Source: Moritella sp. Urea-trap-13
GTDB taxonomy: Bacteria > Pseudomonadota > Gammaproteobacteria > Enterobacterales > Moritellaceae
Length of the DNA: 64,000 nt
Assembly: GCF_002836355.1 (NCBI RefSeq)
Contig: NZ_PJCA01000039.1
Coordinates: forward strand, 62,001-126,000
Direction of reading: 5' to 3'
In this document: piece after piece, positions 1 to 7,129 of the stretch
Layout: every line of letters begins with the position of its first letter
How positions within the stretch are numbered: position 1 is the stretch's first letter
Position numbers and translations under genes: made by a program
The notes under the pieces: generated by a model
Databases searched by the model: none
What the model saw: only the letters and a program-made list of their open reading frames with translations
What the model was told of the DNA's origin: nothing

Positions 1-325
1 AGCATGTAGCGGTCTCCCTAAAAGTTGAAGTGAGCTTACACGCGTACTCTAGAATGATCCATCAGTATTTTAACTTTAATTTTAAATTTACATTAATTTA
101 AATTAACCCATATTTACATGATGTTATAAACCTAACTCCATATTTAGCAGTGAAACAATAAGTGAACAAGTGTTACCTATATATCAAGATGGTAATTTAA
201 ATTAATACCAACATCATAAAATCTAATACTGACGAGCTGGATACGGTCATGTTATTCAGGTATTGTGGCGCGCACATTAATATTGCTAGAAACGATAAAC
301 CACCATACTGAAAATACTGACAACA
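1..325. other. AT-rich intergenic stretch at window start
   Basis: No convincing coding region, RNA gene or hairpin terminator is visible. The stretch is AT-rich and presumably carries the promoter of the SMR exporter gene that follows; no clear -35/-10 pair stands out. Confidence 0.5.
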
Positions 326-658
326 ATGCCACCTAATTTATTACTGCCGCTTGCTATTATCTTTGAGGTGATCGCCACATCGCTGCTACCAAAAACCCAA
401 CAATTTAGTCAGCCGTTAATAAGTGCGATCGTATTAATTTGTTATGCACTGGCATTTTTCTTACTATCTATCACCATAAAATCTGTACCGATTGGTATCG
501 CGTATGCGATCTGGTGTGGGGCGGGTATCGTACTTGTCACTATGATTAGCTGGCTGTGGTATGGCCAACAGCTCGACTGGGTTGCCATTTTAGGGATAAG
601 TTTGATCCTACTCGGCAGTGTTATTATTAATGTGTTTTCAACTACAATAACGCACTAG
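326..658 (+). CDS. Small multidrug resistance (SMR/EmrE-type) transporter
   Basis: A 110-residue inner-membrane protein of four hydrophobic segments, the normal SMR length. It carries the membrane-embedded glutamate E14 in TM1 (context IIFEVIAT), which in EmrE binds both protons and cationic drug, and W63 in the AYAIWCGAG signature of TM3. The family exchanges protons for quaternary cations or guanidinium compounds. The TM3 signature and W63 fit EmrE better than the Gdx/SugE branch, but substrate is inferred. It is a single-gene unit; the next gene is convergent. An ATG start gives E14 at the canonical position. Confidence 0.9.
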   Translation: MPPNLLLPLAIIFEVIATSLLPKTQQFSQPLISAIVLICYALAFFLLSITIKSVPIGIAYAIWCGAGIVLVTMISWLWYGQQLDWVAILGISLILLGSVIINVFSTTITH

Positions 659-776
659 ATCAAGGATAAGAACAAACTTTAACTTGGTTAATTTCAGGTA
701 ACAAAAGAGAAATACGAATACCGTACTTCTCTTTTTATATCAATAGTCTTTATTCAGCGCTGATTTTTCGTTCTAA

Positions 777-1589
777 TTACACCACAGTAACACGGTGCAA
801 TTTACGTGGACTATCGGCATAATCAATCACCGCATAATGTTGAGTACTGCGATTATCCCAAATAGCTAATGAATTGGCCTGCCACTTAAAGCGCACTTGA
901 TATTCAGGTTGTCTGGCCATGGCAAACAGCTTTGCGAGTAAAGCATTACTGTCCTCACGATCCATACCAATAATATAACGGGTGAATTGTTCATTAATGA
1001 ATAAGATCTCTTCCCCGGTTTCAGGATGGCGCGTGATAACAGGATGCGATACCGGTGGATTTTTTGCTGATACCGCAATGACATCTTTCTGCCAATCTTC
1101 AGTGATCTCGCTGCTTTCAATGCCGTCAAAAGCAAACAATGCATGCATAGCGGATAATTCACGTAACAGTATTTTATCTTGTTCTGCTAGTGCGTTAAAT
1201 ACTGCGGTCATCGAACACCACAAGGTATCACCGCCGCAAATCGGCACATGTTGGGCATGCAATACCGAGGCGATTGAAGGTTGCTGACGCCAGGTTAAAT
1301 CCGTATGCCAAAAACTTTCTAATGGCGGCTTACCCTTGACCGTTTCAATAATACTGACTTGCGGAGCGTGCTCGACATGCGGGAAAAAAGGATGTGTCGG
1401 CTCCAATGTTCCAAAACGCGCAGCAATTACTAAATGTTGCTGCGGTGAAAATTTTTGGTCACGAAAAAAAATCACCTGGTGGGTAAACCACGCTTTATAA
1501 ACCGCCGCAAATGTAGCATCATCACAATTAACAAGATCGACATCGTGGATCAAGGCGCCAATATGAGGCGTAAGCAACTCAATGTGCAT
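777..1589 (-). CDS. TauD/TfdA-family Fe(II)/2-oxoglutarate dioxygenase
   Basis: A 270-residue protein of the TauD family, which hydroxylates small substrates such as taurine using Fe(II), 2-oxoglutarate and O2 in the cytoplasm. The facial triad is visible as H95-x-D97 (FWHTDLTW) and H251 (STQHYAV), and R262/R266 near the C-terminus would bind the 2-oxoglutarate carboxylate. The substrate cannot be read from sequence; no sulfonate ABC transporter lies nearby, so taurine is not assured. It begins only 5 bases after the stop of the upstream lipoprotein gene, so the two are almost certainly co-transcribed, an unusual pairing. Confidence 0.88.
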   Translation of the reverse strand: MHIELLTPHIGALIHDVDLVNCDDATFAAVYKAWFTHQVIFFRDQKFSPQQHLVIAARFGTLEPTHPFFPHVEHAPQVSIIETVKGKPPLESFWHTDLTWRQQPSIASVLHAQHVPICGGDTLWCSMTAVFNALAEQDKILLRELSAMHALFAFDGIESSEITEDWQKDVIAVSAKNPPVSHPVITRHPETGEEILFINEQFTRYIIGMDREDSNALLAKLFAMARQPEYQVRFKWQANSLAIWDNRSTQHYAVIDYADSPRKLHRVTVV

Positions 1590-1594
1590 GCTGA

Positions 1595-2752
1595 TTACTC
1601 TGCAATATATGACGTCAGTGTTTCAACATCCGCATCCGTCGCAATACGATTTAAGTCAGTAATAATTTTATCTTCAACTAAACCATCGGTTAAGCCATCG
1701 GTCTCAATCAGTGCACCCTTCACTTTTTCTGTTAGGCTAATAATAAGCTCAGCCTGTTCGTTATTAATGACTTTTTGTTGGTTTAATTTATGACGTAGAG
1801 CATTATCAAAATACGTAATTTGTTCGATATAAGTGAAGCTCGAAATATCTTTTGCAAATAATTTAAATGCCACTGTCGCAATAGCATCACGATAACGTAA
1901 GGCAATTTTTTCACTTTCCGAACGATCGACACTGTTGATCCAATTTACTTCCGTGGTCACGTTATTAGCACGGCGTAAATCATCTTCAACTTTGGCGATA
2001 ATAGTATCAAGAATATGCTGCTCGCGCGGCGCCAGTTCAATTGCATCTTTTAATTGCGTGATACGTTGCTGGATTTGCGCATATGTTTGCGGGATCAACT
2101 CTTGATCCAGCTTTTTCATTTTCTTAACCAGTGGCGTATAGAAGTTGCTTTTTACAATTCTAATTTCAAGCTGTAATAAACGCTCTTGTATCTTAGCGCT
2201 ACTTTTTTCATAACCGTCTGTTGACTCATCATCTTCAATATCTGCAATTAAATCAGCGGTACTTTCATGAATATCATCTAATTCATTCTGCCATTGGCCA
2301 TGAACGTGGGGAGATAAGTATTCCATATCAGCGAGTTGTTGAGTTAAAAATACAGACACTAATGTTTTGATACGCACAGCGTTATCTAACGCTTCTTGCG
2401 CTTCTTCAATTTTATCAGTTACTTTACTTTCTGAAGGGCCGCCAAAAAAGCCTTGATCGTTAGGATCAAACTTCGCCACTAAGGTACGCATTGAACGCAC
2501 GGCAGAATTAATTTTTTTCCAACTATCCGGAGCAAAAAAAACGTAGTCTTCATCTTTACCCGCGTCATATTGTTGTTCAACATGTTCAGCTAAGGCTTTT
2601 ACTTTTTGTATTGCCAGTGTCGCTTCATCCATGACTTCGACAGCATTGCTATTATCAACGCTACCTTGCGTTGATTCAGATGACGCACAACCTGACAATC
2701 CTGCAGCCGATAGAATCATCGCTGCACACAGGGTTTTCTTCATGTTGTTCAT
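1595..2752 (-). CDS. Helical lipoprotein of unknown function
   Basis: A 385-residue protein with a lipoprotein signal (MNNMKKTLCAAMILSAAGLSGC; lipobox LSGC, lipidated Cys about residue 22). The rest is rich in Glu, Asp, Lys and Leu with long helical and coiled-coil-like stretches and no enzymatic motif I recognise. It is probably anchored in the outer membrane facing the periplasm. Translation could also begin at Met4. It is the first gene of a two-gene operon with the TauD-like dioxygenase, and is divergent from dgkA. Function unknown. Confidence 0.8.
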   Translation of the reverse strand: MNNMKKTLCAAMILSAAGLSGCASSESTQGSVDNSNAVEVMDEATLAIQKVKALAEHVEQQYDAGKDEDYVFFAPDSWKKINSAVRSMRTLVAKFDPNDQGFFGGPSESKVTDKIEEAQEALDNAVRIKTLVSVFLTQQLADMEYLSPHVHGQWQNELDDIHESTADLIADIEDDESTDGYEKSSAKIQERLLQLEIRIVKSNFYTPLVKKMKKLDQELIPQTYAQIQQRITQLKDAIELAPREQHILDTIIAKVEDDLRRANNVTTEVNWINSVDRSESEKIALRYRDAIATVAFKLFAKDISSFTYIEQITYFDNALRHKLNQQKVINNEQAELIISLTEKVKGALIETDGLTDGLVEDKIITDLNRIATDADVETLTSYIAE

Positions 2753-2985
2753 CCCATCTTTACAGTATAAAAATATGGATATTACCTAACACGCAGCAAG
2801 GTCACAATACAAAAACATGAAATCCGCGCGAATAACACATTTATAAGCACTAAACCGCCACCTTAAGGGTTATCCACCTCGAGTAAGTATTGCTTACACA
2901 CGCTTACAGTTTATAACGATATATCGCACGATTATGCTGTCTTAACTCAAGTAGAGATTGAAATTAATATAGAGGCGATGAGCTA
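2753..2985. promoter_or_regulatory. Divergent promoter region between lipoprotein gene and dgkA
   Basis: A 233-base AT-rich gap separates two divergently transcribed units, so it must carry promoters in both directions. The ribosome binding site of dgkA is seen as AGAGGCGATGAG just before the ATG. No operator could be identified. Confidence 0.4.
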
Positions 2986-3375
2986 ATGAATCAAAGAAAT
3001 GGAGTAAACAACACCGGTAAGCCTGGATTAACAGGGTTAACTCGTATGATTAAAGCCACTCAATATTCGTTTAAAGGGCTACGCGCTGCGTTTAAATACG
3101 AGTCAGCCATCAGACAAGAATTATTACTGTTAATTATTTTCGTACCAATCGCCCTGCTATTAGACGTCACTAATGTCGAGAAAATACTGCTGGTAGCCTC
3201 ATTGGTGCTGGTGCTCATTGTCGAACTCGTTAACTCAGCCATAGAAGCCGTTGTCGATCGTATCGGTACTGAACACCATGAATTAAGTGGCCGCGCTAAA
3301 GATATCGGCTCTGCCGCGGTGTTTGTTAGTTTGTGCTTAAGTGCATTTATCTGGTTCATAATAGTGGTGCTATAA
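2986..3375 (+). CDS. dgkA: Diacylglycerol kinase DgkA
   Basis: A 129-residue inner-membrane protein with three transmembrane segments, the usual DgkA length. It phosphorylates diacylglycerol with ATP to phosphatidic acid, recycling the lipid by-product of envelope reactions. The family signature is intact: VELVNSAIEAVVDR followed by KDIGSAAV, containing the catalytic Glu, Asn, Glu and Asp residues. The stop codon is 2 bases before the start of eptA, so the two genes form a tight operon. EptA releases diacylglycerol when it takes phosphoethanolamine from phosphatidylethanolamine, and DgkA would consume that product. Confidence 0.96.
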   Translation: MNQRNGVNNTGKPGLTGLTRMIKATQYSFKGLRAAFKYESAIRQELLLLIIFVPIALLLDVTNVEKILLVASLVLVLIVELVNSAIEAVVDRIGTEHHELSGRAKDIGSAAVFVSLCLSAFIWFIIVVL

Positions 3376-3377
3376 CG

Positions 3378-4991
3378 ATGAAAAATTTCCGCATTAACCT
3401 CACCATGACTAAATTTATCTTGCTGTACTCATTATATTTTGGCTTTGTACTCAATATCCCGATTATCTCTCGCTTAATGGATATCACAGCCGATAGTAAC
3501 CTCGGCCTATTTGTCTATTCCGCACCGCTATTACTGACCTGCGCCTTCGTGGTCATTTTTTCGTTATTTGCACTGCCTTATTTCGCTAAGCCATTTTTTA
3601 TAATCGTTGTAATATCCTCCGCCGCCGCTTGTTATGCGACCTTAAAATACGGGGTATTATTTGACTACAGCATGATTGAGAATGTAATTGAAACCAATTC
3701 CGGTGAAGTTATTTCCTATGTGAATTTAAGCTCCATGAGTTACCTGTTTTTTGCGGGTATTGTACCGGCGATATTAATTGCCTTAGTCCGATTTAATACC
3801 CAAGAACCATTACTTACACGTATTTTAAAAAGGATCGTATTAATCGTTGTAGCTATCGTGATAAGCCTGCTAATTACAGTTTGTTTTTATAAGGACTATG
3901 CTTCTGTCGGCCGTAATAATTCTTATCTCAACAAAATGATAGTACCTGCGCATATATTTAACACCTTCAAATATATAAAAAATGAAGTATTTACTGAAAA
4001 GCTCGCTTACAAGCCCCAAGGTGAAGATGCGATGTTATCTCCAGCAAAAAATAGCAAGCCAACCTTAATGGTGCTCATTGTCGGTGAAACGGCACGTTCA
4101 ATGAATATTGGTTATAACGGCTATGCACGTAATACCAATCCTTACACCCAAGATATGGGCATGATTTCATTCCAGGATGTTTCGTCTTGCGGCACTGCAA
4201 CCGCGCTTTCATTACCTTGTATGTTCTCAAATCTAAACCGCAGCAACTACAACAAAAGCAGAGCAAACAGCCAAGACGATGTGCTAGATGTATTAAAACA
4301 TGCCAACGTTGGCGTCCTGTGGAAAGACGATGATGGTGGTGATAAATCTGTCGCCAAAGGCGTTAATCTGATCAGCATAGATGCAAATAAAAAGACCGAC
4401 CTTTGTAATGGCGAGAGCTGTTATGACGAAGTGCTGCTAAAGACATTTGACGATGACGTTGCCAAGATGCCTGGTAATAAATTAATCGCCATGCATTTAA
4501 TCGGTAGTCACGGGCCAACTTATTTTAAGCGCTATCCACATCAACAAGAATTGTTCACACCATCATGCAACAAGAGTGATATTGAAAATTGCACTGACGA
4601 AGAAATCGTCAACGTCTATGACAATACCATTGCTTACACCGATTATGTGATTGCTGAAACAATTAAGAAATTGCAGGGTTATGCCAAAGATTACAACGTG
4701 GCATTAATGTATATGTCTGATCATGGTGAATCATTAGGTGAAAAAGGTTTATATCTACACGGCACTCCATACACATTTGCCCCAAAAGAACAAACTCACG
4801 TACCTTTATTCATGTGGTTACCGCAGCAATACGCTGATGCGAAAGGCATTGATAAAGGCTGTTTAATGGCGAAAGCCAAACAAGGTACTTTCTCACACGA
4901 TAATTTATTCCATACTCTACTGGGATTGTATGGTGTTGACAGTAACGTAATTAACCCGCGTTTGGATATTACCGCGAGTTGTCGTTTGTAG
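3378..4991 (+). CDS. eptA: Lipid A phosphoethanolamine transferase (EptA/MCR family)
   Basis: The ATG at 3378, 2 bases after the dgkA stop, is preferred to the in-frame start at 3333 inside dgkA; it gives 537 residues, typical for the family. Five hydrophobic segments occupy about residues 10-170, then a periplasmic alkaline-phosphatase-like domain. Catalytic features are visible: E237-T238 (VGETARS; T238 would be the phosphoethanolamine acceptor), D448-H449 (MSDHGES) and H474. The enzyme adds phosphoethanolamine to lipid A at the periplasmic face, lowering its negative charge and the affinity of cationic peptides such as polymyxin. Gene name is by family resemblance; the precise branch (EptA versus MCR-like) needs a tree. 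Confidence 0.92.
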   Translation: MKNFRINLTMTKFILLYSLYFGFVLNIPIISRLMDITADSNLGLFVYSAPLLLTCAFVVIFSLFALPYFAKPFFIIVVISSAAACYATLKYGVLFDYSMIENVIETNSGEVISYVNLSSMSYLFFAGIVPAILIALVRFNTQEPLLTRILKRIVLIVVAIVISLLITVCFYKDYASVGRNNSYLNKMIVPAHIFNTFKYIKNEVFTEKLAYKPQGEDAMLSPAKNSKPTLMVLIVGETARSMNIGYNGYARNTNPYTQDMGMISFQDVSSCGTATALSLPCMFSNLNRSNYNKSRANSQDDVLDVLKHANVGVLWKDDDGGDKSVAKGVNLISIDANKKTDLCNGESCYDEVLLKTFDDDVAKMPGNKLIAMHLIGSHGPTYFKRYPHQQELFTPSCNKSDIENCTDEEIVNVYDNTIAYTDYVIAETIKKLQGYAKDYNVALMYMSDHGESLGEKGLYLHGTPYTFAPKEQTHVPLFMWLPQQYADAKGIDKGCLMAKAKQGTFSHDNLFHTLLGLYGVDSNVINPRLDITASCRL

Positions 4992-5028
4992 GTAATGCCT
5001 GCTGATAGAAATAATAATTTAAACTAAA

Positions 5029-5122
5029 ATAAAGCCTTAACATCTGTTGAGGCTTTATCGCTTTAATTTAGAGTGATAAAGCCTTAACATCTGTTGAGGC
5101 TTTATCGCTTTAATTTAGAGTG
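5029..5122. repeat. 47-bp tandem duplication of a terminator hairpin
   Basis: Two identical 47-base units (5029-5075 and 5076-5122) lie head to tail after eptA. Each holds a hairpin with arms AAAGCCTTAACA and TGTTGAGGCTTT (one G-T pair) and a T-containing tail, so the pair forms a doubled Rho-independent terminator for the dgkA-eptA operon. Confidence 0.9.
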
Positions 5123-5162
5123 ATAACATAAATTAATTCAACTCTGCATGTAGCGTATAAGC

Positions 5163-6347
5163 GTGGCATGGTTATTATCGCAATTGGCGGCCATTTCTTT
5201 GTTAAATTATAAAAATATATTATTCGTGAGTATGTTCACCAGTTTTTCAGCATCGAGCACAGAGCATCAGTTAGCTGAGAACACGCTCTTCAATTGGTCT
5301 GAAAATATAGTAACCGAGTCCCTTGATGGTATTTTAAATACATTTGGCGCCAGTAAAACCTACGAAAAAGACCAAGGGTTAAATTCAAGTATTATTCCTA
5401 CCGCTTATTACACGCCAGAGAAAGGACTTGGTATCGGCGCGCTTTATGTGGGGTTATATAATTTATCTGACGCAGCATTAAGCCAACCATCCTCTATATC
5501 ACTCAATAGCTATTACTCAGAAAATAATTCTTATGGGGTTAGTCTCAAGAATAAAAATTTCTTTGAATCCGATAGCAACAGATTATTTATTAATGCCAAT
5601 ATCGCTAATGACGCGAGTTATTTTTACGGACTGTCGGGACAATCGGATAATGTCACTAATTACACCGCAGAACAATTTTCAGCTGATGTCATATGGCTGC
5701 AAAAAACATCATCTCATCTTTATATCGGCTACGGTGTTAAAGGTGCGTCGATTAGTCCTACAGATATTGAAAAAAATACGCTCAACAATACCGACATATT
5801 AGTAAAAGATAATAGTATTGGTGGCTCAATTAAAATTGATTATGACAGTCGGGATAATGTTGATAACGCCTTTAAAGGCATAAATATTGGCTTACAATTT
5901 AACCAAATGTACAGTTATTCACAATCTGAAACCTATGAACAATATCAATTATATTATAGCCAATATCATCATTTTAAAGATATTGTCGGCACACTTGCAT
6001 GGCAAGTAAAAGGCGAATTTAATAGTGATGATACCCCCTTTGTACAATTAGCTAACTTAGGTGGCGATGATAAATTACGAGGCTACCTAGAAGGTAAACA
6101 TGTAAACAACCAAATGGTGTTTAGCCAAGTTGAATATCGAGTACCTATTTACTGGCGTGTTGGCATGGTTTTTTGGACTGGAGCGGGTTCTGTCGCCAAT
6201 GATGTCTCTGGATTATTTGCAGAAACATTAGTGAGCTACGGCACTGGTTTTCGCTTCAATGTAAAAGACCGAGTTAACATACGTGCAGATATTGGATTTG
6301 GTGATGACGGTGCTGAATTTTATCTAAACATTAACGAAGCGTTTTAA
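5163..6347 (+). CDS. Omp85/surface-antigen-like outer membrane beta-barrel without POTRA domains
   Basis: A 394-residue predicted outer-membrane protein. The C-terminal region has alternating beta strands, the Omp85-type LRGY motif (GGDDKLRGYLEGK, about residue 300) and a C-terminal phenylalanine, all typical of Bac_surface_Ag/BamA-like barrels. No POTRA repeats fit in the short N-terminus. The GTG at 5163 gives a long leader; a better-shaped signal peptide would start at TTG 5199 or ATG 5232 (hydrophobic run ILFVSMFTSFSAS), so the start is uncertain. It is followed 6 bases later by a DUF3108-like periplasmic protein, presumably co-transcribed. Cargo or lipid transport function is unknown. 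Confidence 0.75.
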   Translation: MAWLLSQLAAISLLNYKNILFVSMFTSFSASSTEHQLAENTLFNWSENIVTESLDGILNTFGASKTYEKDQGLNSSIIPTAYYTPEKGLGIGALYVGLYNLSDAALSQPSSISLNSYYSENNSYGVSLKNKNFFESDSNRLFINANIANDASYFYGLSGQSDNVTNYTAEQFSADVIWLQKTSSHLYIGYGVKGASISPTDIEKNTLNNTDILVKDNSIGGSIKIDYDSRDNVDNAFKGINIGLQFNQMYSYSQSETYEQYQLYYSQYHHFKDIVGTLAWQVKGEFNSDDTPFVQLANLGGDDKLRGYLEGKHVNNQMVFSQVEYRVPIYWRVGMVFWTGAGSVANDVSGLFAETLVSYGTGFRFNVKDRVNIRADIGFGDDGAEFYLNINEAF

Positions 6348-6353
6348 ATCAGC

Positions 6354-7061
6354 ATGTTTAAAACTTTATTGTTAATATTATCCACCGGATTAGTCCATAT
6401 TTCAGCTCAAGCAAGTGAGCACATATCTTGTGAGCAAGAAATTGTTTATGACCTATATTTAAACGGTTTTTATACCGGTGAGTTACAACGCCAGATTAAA
6501 CAACAAGGCAATACACTGTCTTTTTTAACGCGTAGTAATATGAATATTCTCGGTATAAGTACCACGTTTTACCAAACATCGACCGTCAACTATGAACCGC
6601 AAACAAAACGCTATCTAACTGACCACTTTCACCAAGTGATGACAGGATTTAAAAACCGTGAGATGCGCGTTAATATAACCAATGATGGACAAGATGCTCT
6701 CGTCGACCTTAATGGTGAAATAACACAATACCACAGCTCGAAGCTCCCATTACAAGACATGGATAGCATTACCATGCAACTTCAAGCCAATATCAAAAAG
6801 GGTAAAAAACATTTTTATACCTTAAGACAAGCGACTGATGAAATGGAGCTATTTGAATACCAAGTTGTCGGTAAAGAGGTATTATCTAGCCGTTATTTCG
6901 GCGATATCGAAGTAATCAAAGTAGTAGAAATACAGGATAACAATGCCATATTTTGGTTTGCCCCTTCTTTAGATTATTTAATGATTAAAGCCACAAATAC
7001 CGAAGGCTGGATACTAAGAGGCACTACAGAGTTAAAGCGTTATTCTGGCACTTGTATATAA
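6354..7061 (+). CDS. Periplasmic DUF3108-like protein
   Basis: A 235-residue protein with a cleavable signal peptide (hydrophobic core LLLILSTGLVHI, cleavage near SAQAS-EH). The mature part is mostly beta strands; YDLYLNGFYTGEL at the N-terminus and WFAPSLDYLMIKA near the C-terminus resemble DUF3108-family proteins. C26 and C234 could form a disulfide joining the ends. It follows the Omp85-like barrel gene by 6 bases, suggesting the pair acts together in the envelope. No catalytic motif is recognisable; the family assignment is by eye. Confidence 0.65.
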   Translation: MFKTLLLILSTGLVHISAQASEHISCEQEIVYDLYLNGFYTGELQRQIKQQGNTLSFLTRSNMNILGISTTFYQTSTVNYEPQTKRYLTDHFHQVMTGFKNREMRVNITNDGQDALVDLNGEITQYHSSKLPLQDMDSITMQLQANIKKGKKHFYTLRQATDEMELFEYQVVGKEVLSSRYFGDIEVIKVVEIQDNNAIFWFAPSLDYLMIKATNTEGWILRGTTELKRYSGTCI

Positions 7062-7091
7062 ATCAAAAAATCTAGCTCATTGCCTATAAAA

Positions 7092-7121
7092 ATAAAACCC
7101 CAACGTTCGTTGAAGCTTTAT
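7092..7121. terminator. Bidirectional terminator between convergent genes
   Basis: A hairpin with arms ATAAAACCCCAACG and CGTTGAAGCTTTAT, containing G-T pairs, lies between the DUF3108-like gene and the convergent GGDEF-EAL gene. It belongs to the same AAAGCC-type terminator family seen after eptA and the tRNA gene. Confidence 0.65.
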
Positions 7122-7129
7122 CCACATAA

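Noticed and set aside
3333-3377. Longer start for eptA inside dgkA
   Set aside because: The extra 15 residues overlap dgkA and do not resemble family N-termini; ATG 3378 directly after the dgkA stop is better.
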